A stretch of DNA of 64,000 nt from Alkaliphilus hydrothermalis (GCF_016908555.1 NZ_JAFBEE010000006.1:1-64000); one strand, 5' to 3'; counted from the stretch's first letter, positions 27,282 to 35,518 are shown. Made by a program: numbers and translations. Notes: generated from the letters alone by a model not told the origin.

Positions 27282-28352
27282 ATGAATAAAAAGAGTTTAA
27301 TTGCTCTGGTACTCATCTTTTCAATGCTAATAAATACTTTTTCCGCATATGGAAATGAAGATGTAGAATATATAAAGGCTAAAGCAACGGTCTTGAAGGT
27401 AACAACAGAGCAACAAGGGGAAGTAATGATTCAGCATGTTGAAGCAAGGATTTTAGAAGGGATATATGAAGGGAATACTGTGGATTTTTCCCATAAACTC
27501 ATAAAAGGTTCTCCATACAATATAGCCTTAGAAAAAAACATGAAGATTTATGTGCAACTGGCAATGAATAATGGTAAGTTGGAGAATATTAGCTTTAGAG
27601 ATATATCTAGAGAAGGATATATTACAATTTTATTTGCATTATTTTTTATACTCATTATTTTATTTGGGGGGTTTACGGGATTAAGATCCTTTATAGCCCT
27701 TGGTATCACAGCCTTTTGTATTTTAAAAATCTTTATGCCCATGATTATAAAGGGATATGGCTTTATCATTACTACAATTTTAGTATGTAGTATCATTATT
27801 ATCGTCAGCTTTATTCTGATTAGTGGATTCAGTAAGAAAAGCTTCACCGCCATTGCTGGCACCATAGGAGGTACAATATTGTCTGGAGTTTTAGCGCTTT
27901 ATTTTGGGAATTTGATTCAACTTACAGGGATTTCTGATGATACCATACAAATGCTGGTTACCCATACAGAATTAGATATTGATTATAGGGGATTACTCTA
28001 TAGTGGGATAACGATCGGCGTATTAGGAGCAGTGATGGACGTTAGCATGACCATTACATCTGTAATATGTGAAATTAAGAAGGCCAATAGTAAAGCAAGA
28101 ATCAGCACCTTATTTTTATCAGGACTTTCGGTGGGAAGAGATATCATGGCAACAATGACCAACACTTTAATATTGGCCTATGCCGGTACTTCTTTGCCAT
28201 TGTTATTTTTCTTCACCTTATCTAATATGCCAATCGTAGACCTCATTAATTCACAATTTTTAGCTACAGAAATACTACGCTCCTTGAGTGGGAGTATAGG
28301 ACTAATTTTAACCATTCCCATTACCTCCTTTATTGCTGCCATCAATAGTTGA
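27282..28352 (+). CDS. YibE/F-like membrane protein
   Basis: The 356-aa protein opens with a signal-like segment (residues 1-24). An extracytoplasmic beta-rich part (~25-115) contains EARILEGIYEGNTVDF, and seven or eight membrane segments follow (~118-350) with GGFTGLRSF and GVLGAVMDVSMTITS. This is the layout of the YibE/F family, whose function is not established. GAGGAGG lies before ATG 27282. It is flanked by the rpsR terminator and by 270 bases of non-coding DNA. Confidence 0.88.
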   Translation: MNKKSLIALVLIFSMLINTFSAYGNEDVEYIKAKATVLKVTTEQQGEVMIQHVEARILEGIYEGNTVDFSHKLIKGSPYNIALEKNMKIYVQLAMNNGKLENISFRDISREGYITILFALFFILIILFGGFTGLRSFIALGITAFCILKIFMPMIIKGYGFIITTILVCSIIIIVSFILISGFSKKSFTAIAGTIGGTILSGVLALYFGNLIQLTGISDDTIQMLVTHTELDIDYRGLLYSGITIGVLGAVMDVSMTITSVICEIKKANSKARISTLFLSGLSVGRDIMATMTNTLILAYAGTSLPLLFFFTLSNMPIVDLINSQFLATEILRSLSGSIGLILTIPITSFIAAINS

Positions 28353-28449
28353 TGGAATAATAAAAGATGTGACTAAAATTTAAGCAGGATTTAAAACCTA
28401 ATAATAGAATAAATAGTATAGGGTGAAAAGAGGTAATAGATCCATAGGA

Positions 28450-28528
28450 TAATCATTTCAGAGAATATCTGATCAATTGGTAGGAAAACCTACAGATATA
28501 TAATAAACCTAAAACTATGAAATGATTA
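28450..28528. repeat. inverted repeat with inner hairpin (possible structured element)
   Basis: TAATCATTTCA (28450-28460) and TGAAATGATTA (28518-28528) are perfect 11-base inverted repeats. Between them is a smaller hairpin, TAGG-AAAA-CCTA. There is no T run, so it does not look like a terminator. It lies ~95 bases before the orphan gene at 28623. Confidence 0.45.
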
Positions 28529-28622
28529 CTTATAATCTATTAAGAATCTACATATTCATTGTAAAATAACATAATAGTCAGGCACACTCCCTAGAGAAAA
28601 GGGAAAAATAAGGAGGATAAAG

Positions 28623-29036
28623 ATGAGTTACGTATTGGTGGAAAATAAAATGTATGATAGTGAAGAAATACTTAATAGAATTAAAGAAAAACATCCCTTC
28701 AAAGTCGTAAAGGATATAACAAAGGGTTCTAAAAGGGACGATACCCTTGTATACCAAATAATCCATGATGTTGTCCATTTGAAGGAGGAAATCCTATTAG
28801 ATACTACTGAGCCCATAGAGCAGGAGGATTTAGTTGAAGAATTAATGAATCTCGCAGATGAAAAGGTGGCAATGATAGAGGACCTTTTATCGGGTGCCTT
28901 TATTTGTTATAGTTATTCTTATCATTATGATGACGGATTGGAGGAAATAAAAAGTATTTTTATTGCTTGCGATGAATCGGTGGGGGATTTAAGATTATCA
29001 GATATAGCAGAAAGAATCTTAAAATCCATCGATTAA
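28623..29036 (+). CDS. protein of unknown function (137 aa)
   Basis: I do not recognise a family. The product is acidic and soluble, with no signal peptide or membrane segment. A beta-rich start, a helical middle (~65-95, EDLVEELMNLADEKVAMIEDLL) and a beta-helix end are likely. AAGGAGG precedes ATG 28623, and codon use resembles its neighbours, so it should be expressed. A weak hairpin, GGGTGTCC with GGATACTC, follows the stop at ~29053-29076. Confidence 0.75.
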   Translation: MSYVLVENKMYDSEEILNRIKEKHPFKVVKDITKGSKRDDTLVYQIIHDVVHLKEEILLDTTEPIEQEDLVEELMNLADEKVAMIEDLLSGAFICYSYSYHYDDGLEEIKSIFIACDESVGDLRLSDIAERILKSID

Positions 29037-29108
29037 ATAGAGTTTGGTGGGGGTGTCCTGTACTGTTGGGATACTCTCTTCAAATCAAATCTAAAGGGGG
29101 AATTTAAT

Positions 29109-29708
29109 ATGGCAACACCACTATTACAAGTCTACCAAAGAGAAATTGTAGGGAAGAACAGTGTTGCAAAGCAGAGAAAAAAAGGAAAAATACCAGGGAT
29201 TTTATACAGCAGGGGAAAAACCACCCAACTTATCTTTATGAAGGAAAGAGACATAGAAAAAATATTAAGCAAGTATGGTAGCACTAGAATCGCCGTAAGT
29301 TTAGAGGGAGAAAAAAGCTTTGCGGTGATTAAAGAAATTCAGAGGGAAAATTTAAAAAACCAGATATTACATGTGGATTTACAAACTTTACGAGATGATC
29401 AAAAGATAAAACTTACCCTTCCAATACACTTCGTCAATAGAGAAGCTGTTGAGAACAGTAGTCAATTCTTACAAACGATACATAATGAAATAGACATTCA
29501 AACCTATCCTAAATACATTCCCGATAAAATAGAAGTAGATGCAAAGCTTTTAAATAAAAAGGATGCAATAACAGTGAAAGATCTACAAATATTAAACAGT
29601 GAGCATATTGAGGTTTTTCTTGAAAAGGATGCCATCATCGCTAATATGAGCTATGTAGGACAAAAGGAGGAGCCTCAAGAAGAAGAAAATCTTTTAATGC
29701 TTATATAA
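29109..29708 (+). CDS. ribosomal protein bL25/Ctc family, copy 1
   Basis: The 199-aa protein has the Ctc architecture: an N-terminal 5S-rRNA-binding L25 domain (~1-95, LQVYQREIVGKNSVAKQRKKGKIPGILYSRG; IKEIQRENLKNQILHVDLQ) and a C-terminal TL5-type beta domain (~97-190). AAAGGGGG lies before ATG 29109. It is followed at once by a second, diverged member of the same family. It is the less canonical of the two: the usual DPV in the QRDPV segment is ENL here. Confidence 0.9.
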   Translation: MATPLLQVYQREIVGKNSVAKQRKKGKIPGILYSRGKTTQLIFMKERDIEKILSKYGSTRIAVSLEGEKSFAVIKEIQRENLKNQILHVDLQTLRDDQKIKLTLPIHFVNREAVENSSQFLQTIHNEIDIQTYPKYIPDKIEVDAKLLNKKDAITVKDLQILNSEHIEVFLEKDAIIANMSYVGQKEEPQEEENLLMLI

Positions 29709-29709
29709 C

Positions 29710-29812
29710 AAAAAACGCACCTCTATCTCTCCAATTTATGCCAGATAATAGAGTATAAAAAAACTCTAATTGGTTATAATTCTTTAATAAATTGAAGAGG
29801 AGAGGTGTTTTT
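29710..29812 (+). promoter_or_regulatory. hairpin covering the ribosome-binding site of the second bL25/Ctc gene
   Basis: The left arm 29710-29735 (AAAAAACGCACCTCT, then ATCTCTCCAATT) is nearly complementary to the right arm 29790-29812 (AATTGAAGAGGAGAGGTGTTTTT). The right arm contains the ribosome-binding site AGGAGAGGTG and ends in a T run one base before the ATG. The loop has a small hairpin TAGAGT...ACTCTA and a TATAAT at 29775-29780. It could act as a terminator for copy 1, an attenuator, or an RBS-masking structure for copy 2. Confidence 0.55.
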
Positions 29813-30385
29813 ATGCAATCAATTACAAGCGAAGTTCGCAATAATGTGGGTAAGAATGAAAGTCATCGTGTAAGATTTGATGGATACGTGCCATCAGTGA
29901 TTTATGGTCGAAATATGAATACTGTGCCAATCAAAATAGATAAGAGGGAATTACAGTCCTTATTAAGAAATCATGGGGAAAATGGAATCATTCAAGTCGA
30001 AATGGGTGGAGAAAATCATACTGTATTAATCAAGGAAGTTCAAAGGGACCCAGTGACTAAAGAAATCATTCATTTAGATCTACAACAAGTAAGTTATGAT
30101 CAAAAGATACATGTTAAAGTACCAATAGTGTTAAAAGGAAGAAATTATGTTGAAAGAGGAGGAGTCATCCTACAACAACAACTACAAGAGTTAGAGGTGG
30201 AATGCTTTGCTGGAAATATACCTCAAAAGCTTGAGTATGATGTAACCAGCCTTACCAGAGGGGACGCCTTAAGGGTAGCAGACATGGAGTTTGGAGAAGA
30301 GTTTCACATTATTCAGGACCCCCAATCCATCATTGCGTCCTTTGCAAGGGTTGAAAAGGCTTTAGACGAAGTAGTGGAGGAGTAA
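29813..30385 (+). CDS. ctc: ribosomal protein bL25/Ctc family, copy 2
   Basis: This 190-aa bL25/Ctc protein has the canonical core: EVRNNVGKNESHRVRFDGYVPSVIYGR and KEVQRDPVTKEIIHLDLQQVS. The C-terminal beta domain ends in VEE. It binds 5S rRNA in the large ribosomal subunit and is a general stress protein in Bacillus. ATG 29813 is preferred because AGGAGAGGTG lies before it; an upstream in-frame start at 29792 would lie inside the ribosome-binding region. Its leader can fold with the tail of copy 1. Confidence 0.92.
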   Translation: MQSITSEVRNNVGKNESHRVRFDGYVPSVIYGRNMNTVPIKIDKRELQSLLRNHGENGIIQVEMGGENHTVLIKEVQRDPVTKEIIHLDLQQVSYDQKIHVKVPIVLKGRNYVERGGVILQQQLQELEVECFAGNIPQKLEYDVTSLTRGDALRVADMEFGEEFHIIQDPQSIIASFARVEKALDEVVEE

Positions 30386-30437
30386 CACAAAGGTCTCTCA
30401 TATAATAAAAAAAATTTTAAAAGATATGCAAAAAACA

Positions 30438-30471
30438 AGGCATCATCCCAGTAGATGGGATGATGCCTTTA
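30438..30471 (+). terminator. terminator after ctc
   Basis: AAGGCATCATCCCA pairs perfectly with TGGGATGATGCCTT around a five-base loop. It overlaps the 3' end of the small - strand kynureninase-like fragment. Confidence 0.85.
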
Positions 30472-30550
30472 GTTTATTAAAGTGTCTGAGGGAATCCTTT
30501 TCATCCAATGCATTGGCAAAATCCTCTGTAGCTTCCAATTGATAACACAT
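30443..30550 (-). pseudogene. truncated kynureninase-like N-terminus (35 codons)
   Basis: Reading the - strand from an ATG at 30550 (after a strong AAGGAGGAAT site) gives a 35-codon frame. It includes DFANALDEKDSLRHFN, which closely resembles the N-terminal LDEEDKLRHFR-type segment of kynureninases. It stops within the ctc terminator hairpin. Nothing like the PLP-binding body of the enzyme is present. It is best read as a remnant left by a deletion, although a tiny expressed peptide cannot be excluded. Confidence 0.5.
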
Positions 30551-30719
30551 ATAAATTCCTCCTTGGAATATAATTATTGATTAAGCGAGAAACATAAGTA
30601 CATAAATAGTATAAACAAGCAAATTATAAAGATAGAATAATTTCTCGTAAAAAAGTCTCAATAAAAAAGATCTATTCGATATACGAAAAAAATTTTCCCT
30701 TAATCATAGAAAATATTAT

Positions 30720-30763
30720 TTGCATACTATAGGGGGGTATGGTATCCTAAAGTAGAGGAGGTG
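30720..30763 (+). promoter_or_regulatory. csoR-copA-copZ promoter with CsoR operator
   Basis: TTGCAT (30720-30725) and TATCCT (30743-30748) are 17 bases apart. Between and over them lies ATACTATAGGGGGGTATGGTAT (30724-30745), which resembles the G-tract, pseudo-palindromic operators bound by CsoR repressors ahead of copper efflux operons. Apo-CsoR would block the promoter and Cu(I) would release it. Confidence 0.8.
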
Positions 30764-30769
30764 TTTGCA

Positions 30770-31081
30770 ATGAAGGAAGAAAAATTGGGACGTTCGAATT
30801 ATAAGGTCCCCAGCGAAGAGTCCCTTAAAATACAAAAGTCCATTACTGATCGTTTAAGTCGAGTGGAGGGTCAAGTAAGAGGAATTAAAAATATGATTGA
30901 AAAAGGTACCTATTGTAATGATGTGATTAATCAGATAGAAGCATCCCGATCGGCCCTTAGTTCCATCGCTTTGATTTTGATGGAGGGACATCTAAAAAAT
31001 TGTATATCAGAACAAATCAAAAACGGTGATGAGAGTGCCATTGAAGAAGTGTTGAAGACGGTTAAAAAATTGATGAAGTAA
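30770..31081 (+). CDS. csoR: copper-sensing repressor CsoR
   Basis: This ~103-aa helical protein of the CsoR/RcnR (DUF156) family carries the Cu(I) ligands C49 (GTYCND), H74 and C78 (MEGHLKNC), the C-H-C set of copper-type members. It binds DNA without metal and is released by Cu(I). ATG 30770 follows AGAGGAGGTG; an in-frame GTG at 30761 lies within that site. Its stop overlaps the first in-frame ATG of copA, and the operator is visible upstream. Confidence 0.95.
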   Translation: MKEEKLGRSNYKVPSEESLKIQKSITDRLSRVEGQVRGIKNMIEKGTYCNDVINQIEASRSALSSIALILMEGHLKNCISEQIKNGDESAIEEVLKTVKKLMK

Positions 31082-31098
31082 TGATAGGAGGAATGACT

Positions 31099-33555
31099 AT
31101 GAAGCTAGTTCAGAAAACTTTGCTGGCGGAGGGCATGACCTGTGCTGCTTGTGCTAAAGCCATTGAACGAAACCTTTCGAAAATGGAGGGGGTTACCAGT
31201 GCAGCAGTGAATTACGCCAGTGAAAAAGTGACGATAGAGTATGATGAAGAAAAAGTAAGCCTAGATGATATGGTTACTAGGATTACTAAGCTAGGATATG
31301 GACTGAAGGAAGAAAATCATTTAAGGGAGATTAGTATTCCTATTGAGGGAATGACCTGAGCCTCCTGCGTCAGTGCGGTGGAGCGTGCTCTACGAAAACT
31401 AACGGGTATAGTGGAGGCAGATGTAAACATAGCCACTGAAAAGGCCCAAATCAGATATGATAGTAATGTACTAAGGATTTCTCAAATTAAGCAGGCCATT
31501 GAAAAGGCAGGTTACAAGCCCCTTGATCTAGAGATGGAGAGTAAGGTTGACCAAGAAGGTGAAAAAAGGGAGAAGGATATCAAGACCCTTTGGAATAAGT
31601 TTGTGATTTCAGCCATCTTCACATTACCGCTACTGTATATCGCCATGGGTCATATGGTGGGGGCACCATTGCCAGTATTTTTAGACCCCCATCCCAACGC
31701 CCTTAATTTTGCCATTACTCAATTACTTTTAACAATTCCAGTATTGGTGGCGGGACAGAAGTTTTACACTGTTGGATTTAAAGCACTAATCAGAAGAAAT
31801 CCAAACATGGATTCATTGATTGCCATAGGCACCAGTGCTGCCTTCCTTTATGGAATCTATGCCATTATGGAGATCCTTAACGGAAATCATCATATGGTGA
31901 TGGAGCTGTACTTTGAAACAGCAGCAGTAATCATTACACTAATTTTACTAGGTAAATATCTAGAGGCGGTTTCGAAGGGTAAGACATCCGAAGCCATCAA
32001 AAAGCTTATGGGAATGCAACCAAAGACAGCTCTAATATTCCAGGATGGGCAGGAAATGGTCATTCCAATTGAAGAAGTAGAAGTGGGAGATATTGTTATT
32101 GTAAAGCCTGGGGAGAAAATCCCCGTCGATGGTACTGTAGTAGAAGGATATACATCTGTAGATGAGTCAATGCTCACAGGAGAAAGTATCCCAGTAGAAA
32201 AGAGAAAAGGAGATCCTGTTATCGGGGGAAGTATCAATAAAAATGGTTCTATCCAGTTCCAGACGACAAAGGTTGGTAAAGATACAGCCCTATCTCAAAT
32301 CATTAAGCTAGTGGAGGATGCCCAAGGTTCAAAGGCACCGATTGCTAAGATGGCGGATATTATTTCTGGTTACTTTGTACCGATTGTTATTGGAATTTCT
32401 ATTCTTGCATCTGTTCTATGGTATTTTTCTGGAGAATCGGCAGTATTTGCCCTTACAATCTTTATTTCGGTATTGGTGATTGCTTGCCCTTGTGCCTTAG
32501 GTCTAGCAACCCCTACAGCTATTATGGTGGGAACAGGTAAAGGTGCAGAGAATGGAGTATTGATTAAGGGTGGAGAAGCCCTAGAAACAGCCCACAAGAT
32601 TGAGACGGTAGTATTTGACAAAACAGGTACCATCACTGAAGGTAAGCCAAGGGTGACGGATATCGTGACTAAGAATATTTCAGAGGAAGAGTTATTAATG
32701 ATGGCGGCTTCTGCTGAAAAGGGTTCTGAGCATCCATTAGGGGAAGCGATTGTTAGAGCCCATGAGGAAAGAAAATTAGACTTGAAAAAAGTAGATGACT
32801 TTATGTCGATCCCTGGTAGAGGGATTGAAGTATCAATAGAAGGTAAGAAATTACTATTGGGTAATAAAAAACTTATGGTGGAGAAAAATATATCTATAGG
32901 TTTAGAGGATGAGTCAAACCGTCTGGCCAATGAAGGTAAAACACCAATGTATGTTGCCCTCAACCAAGAGTTGGTGGGAATTATAGCAGTAGCCGACGTT
33001 GTAAAGGAAAACAGTAAAAAGGCTATTGAAAAGCTACACCAAATGGGAATTGAAGTAGCTATGATTACTGGAGACAACAAACTGACAGCCAATGCCATTG
33101 CAAAACAAGTGGGGATTGATATTGTATTAGCGGAAGTACTTCCAGAAGATAAGGCCAATGAAGTGAAAAAGCTACAAGGAAAAGGTAAAAAGGTTGCAAT
33201 GGTTGGAGACGGAGTAAACGATGCTCCAGCATTAGCCCAAGCAGATGTAGGGATTGCCATTGGTTCTGGTACTGATGTTGCAATGGAATCTGCTGATATT
33301 GTCCTTATGAGAAGTGATTTAGTAGATGTTGTAACAGCTATTCAATTAAGTAAGAGTACCATCAGAAACATCAAGCAAAATCTTTTCTGGGCATTTGCCT
33401 ACAATACGGCGGGAATTCCTTTAGCGGCAGGGTTGGTATATCTGTTTGGAGGACCATTGCTTGACCCAATGTTCGCGGCAGGTGCTATGGCCTTAAGCTC
33501 TGTATCTGTAGTAAGTAATGCCCTCAGATTGAGGAATTTTAAACCACAATTATAA
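31099..33555 (+). CDS. copA: copper-translocating P-type ATPase CopA with in-frame TGA (candidate selenocysteine)
   Basis: CopA exports Cu(I) across the membrane using ATP. With the single TGA at 31357-31359 read through, the frame encodes 818 aa, the usual size for a two-HMA CopA. In order: HMA1 (~1-75, GMTC15AAC18); HMA2 (~78-150), whose GMTCxxC motif reads GMT-TGA-ASC90, so residue 87 is the recoded one; eight membrane segments with the CPC copper site (VIACPCALGLATPTA); the actuator TGES loop; the phosphorylation site DKTGTIT; SEHPLGEA; and GDGVNDAPALAQADVGIAIG. No other stop or frameshift occurs. GGAGG lies before ATG 31099. Readthrough as Sec is favoured by the exact replacement of a Cys codon and the downstream hairpin. 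A nonsense mutation is the alternative; that would leave a 725-codon frame starting at 31378. Confidence 0.85.
31357..31396 (+). promoter_or_regulatory. candidate Sec TGA codon and bacterial SECIS-like hairpin in copA
   Basis: The TGA (31357-31359) is followed after 18 bases by the stem GTGGAG (31378-31383)/CTCTAC (31388-31393) with apical loop CGTG. An extra C-G closing pair can form across a bulged G. The loop begins 24 bases after the TGA. Small loop, G in its first two bases, and a distance of roughly 16-37 bases are the described features of bacterial SECIS elements. The 37 bases after the TGA are about 65% GC in an AT-rich genome. Confidence 0.55.
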
Positions 33556-33612
33556 ATACCAAATAAATAAGTAATCTGAGCAAGGTAAATATAAATTAAG
33601 GAGGAATCAAAA

Positions 33613-33828
33613 ATGAAAAAGCAAATCAAAATCGAAGGAATGTCCTGTGGACACTGCTCCAATCACGTGAAGAACGCTTTAATGGAAATCGAAGGAGTAA
33701 AGGATGTAGTGGTGAATTTAGCAGATAAGAATGCCGTCGTTGAAGTAGCAGACAATGTTACTGATGCAAGCATGAAGGAAGCTATTGAAGAGGCTGGATA
33801 TGATGTAATGGGATTTGAAAATATATAA
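33613..33828 (+). CDS. copZ: copper chaperone CopZ
   Basis: This 71-aa HMA-fold protein has the Cu(I) motif GMSCGHC (C12, C15) and the C-terminal AGYDV typical of CopZ. It carries Cu(I) in the cytoplasm and delivers it to CopA. AAGGAGG lies before ATG 33613, 57 bases after copA. Note that both Cys here are ordinary TGT/TGC codons, unlike HMA2 of CopA. A strong terminator follows. Confidence 0.95.
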   Translation: MKKQIKIEGMSCGHCSNHVKNALMEIEGVKDVVVNLADKNAVVEVADNVTDASMKEAIEEAGYDVMGFENI

Positions 33829-33854
33829 AACAAGAACATCAAAAATTTATATTT

Positions 33855-33887
33855 AAAAAAAGCAGACTATATTGTCTGCTTTTTTTA
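33855..33887 (+). terminator. csoR-copA-copZ terminator
   Basis: AAAAAAGCAGAC pairs with GTCTGCTTTTTT around TATATT. It is a strong terminator usable on both strands. Confidence 0.9.
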
Positions 33888-34047
33888 GTAGCAACTTCAT
33901 CTTTCCCACTTAAATCTATTAATTTTATAAATATTCTTAATTTTAATGGGTAAAAGCTATAGAAATACTAATATATTGTAAGAAGATAAAGATGCAAATA
34001 TACAAACACTTTAGTAAAAAATAAGGAAAAGAGGGGGGAGGTAAAGC

Positions 34048-35463
34048 ATGAAATATGATTACGATATTATTGTAATTGGAGCTGGTAGTGCTGGATTGGT
34101 AATTGCAGCAGGAGGAGCTAGCCTTGGTGCAAAAGTTGCACTGGTGGAAGAAAGCAAAATGGGTGGAGATTGTTTAAATACAGGATGTGTACCAAGTAAA
34201 ACATTTTTAAAGAGTGCCCACCTGGCAAAAGATATACAGTTATCTCATAAATTTGGGATAAATGCTTCCTTAAATAATGTTAACTTAGAAAATGTAATGA
34301 ATCGGGTAAAATCGGTAATTAAATCCATTGAGCCCCATGATTCTAAGGAGAGGTTTGAGGGTTTGGGGGTTGATGTTTTCCTAAAAAAGGGTAAACTAAT
34401 GGATAATCATAGAGTTTCTATAGGGGAGCAATTTATTACAGGAAAGTACATTGTTATTGCAACCGGGGCCAAACCATCTATTCCCAATATAAAAGGATTA
34501 GATGAGGTTTTCTATCTTACCAATGAAAACGTGTTTGGCCTTAAAAAGCTTCCAACACATCTAATTGTATTGGGGGGTGGCCCTATCGGACTTGAGCTTG
34601 GCCAAGGATTTAGACATCTTGGGTCCAAGGTGACAATCATAGACAAGCATTCTGATATTTTTCATAAGGATGACCCAGAGGTAGGACCCTGGATGAAGGA
34701 GAAATTCCTTCGAGATGGAATGGATTTGCAGTTAGGCGCATCTATTTTACAGGTAAAACAAGACGGGGATGATGTGGTGGTTGTAATAGAGGCAGATGGC
34801 CAGAGTAAAGAAATAAGAGGAGATCAGCTGCTAGTTGCTTTAGGAAGAAGGCCTTCGTCACAAAACTTAGGCCTTGAAGAAATAGGGGTGGAGATGGATG
34901 AAAAAGGATACATTAAAGCTAACGCTAAACTACAGACAAATATTAAAAATATTTATGCCTGCGGAGATGTAACCGGACCATATCAATTTACCCATATGGC
35001 TGGATATCAAGCCTCTATAGTACTTAAAAATATTGTTTTTAAGCTCAATGCAAAAGTTGATTATTCGGCTGTTCCATGGACAACCTACACAAAACCAGAA
35101 GTCTCTCATGTTGGTTATACAGAGCAACAGGCAAAGTCCCTAGGGATGTTTAAGGACTATCTAATAGTAGATTTAGCAGATAATGATCGGGCCAAATCAG
35201 AGAATGATGAAGGATTCATTAAGCTAATTTTAGGCAGAAATAAGCGAATCATTGGAGCAACAGTAATCAGTGATAAAGCTGGTGAAATGATACCAGTTGT
35301 CACCTTGGCCATTAAGAAAAAACTAAGCTCTTCAATATTTCTAAATATGATATTTGCTTATCCTACTGAGTCAGAGATCTATAAGATTGCCGCTCTTAAG
35401 AAAGCCAAGGAATCTTTTAAAGATTGGCATAAAAAAATAATTAAATTCATTTTTTTAAGATGA
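34048..35463 (+). CDS. FAD-dependent disulfide oxidoreductase, MerA/Lpd-like
   Basis: The 471-aa flavoprotein of the class I pyridine nucleotide-disulfide oxidoreductases has an FAD site GAGSAG (G11-G16), redox disulfide C42-x4-C47 (GGDCLNTGC), an NAD(P) site GGGPIGLELGQGF, and a second FAD motif YACGDV. A C-terminal dimerisation domain follows. The C-terminal active-site HPT of lipoamide and glutathione reductases reads YPT here (AYPTESE). The N-terminal HMA domain and C-terminal Cys pair of true mercuric reductases are absent. It therefore fits the MerA-like dehydrogenase group of uncertain substrate, possibly metal or thiol reduction. Confidence 0.85.
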   Translation: MKYDYDIIVIGAGSAGLVIAAGGASLGAKVALVEESKMGGDCLNTGCVPSKTFLKSAHLAKDIQLSHKFGINASLNNVNLENVMNRVKSVIKSIEPHDSKERFEGLGVDVFLKKGKLMDNHRVSIGEQFITGKYIVIATGAKPSIPNIKGLDEVFYLTNENVFGLKKLPTHLIVLGGGPIGLELGQGFRHLGSKVTIIDKHSDIFHKDDPEVGPWMKEKFLRDGMDLQLGASILQVKQDGDDVVVVIEADGQSKEIRGDQLLVALGRRPSSQNLGLEEIGVEMDEKGYIKANAKLQTNIKNIYACGDVTGPYQFTHMAGYQASIVLKNIVFKLNAKVDYSAVPWTTYTKPEVSHVGYTEQQAKSLGMFKDYLIVDLADNDRAKSENDEGFIKLILGRNKRIIGATVISDKAGEMIPVVTLAIKKKLSSSIFLNMIFAYPTESEIYKIAALKKAKESFKDWHKKIIKFIFLR

Positions 35464-35518
35464 GGGAAAAAATTTCACTATAGTAGGGTCAGTAAAGGTG
35501 CTAATAACTACAAACATA

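Noticed and set aside
29053..29082. Hairpin GGGTGTCC/GGATACTC as a terminator after the 137-aa gene
   Set aside because: It has several G-U pairs and only a short mixed T tail, so termination there is uncertain.
32370..33260. Long open frame (296 codons) on the - strand
   Set aside because: It lies wholly within copA on the opposite strand, has Ser/Pro/Thr-rich composition typical of a shadow frame and no ribosome-binding site.
31378..33555. Reading copA as two genes: a short HMA protein (to 31359) and a separate ATPase starting near 31378
   Set aside because: The second frame has no ribosome-binding site at 31378 and begins inside an HMA domain after its metal motif. One recoded gene explains the sequence better.
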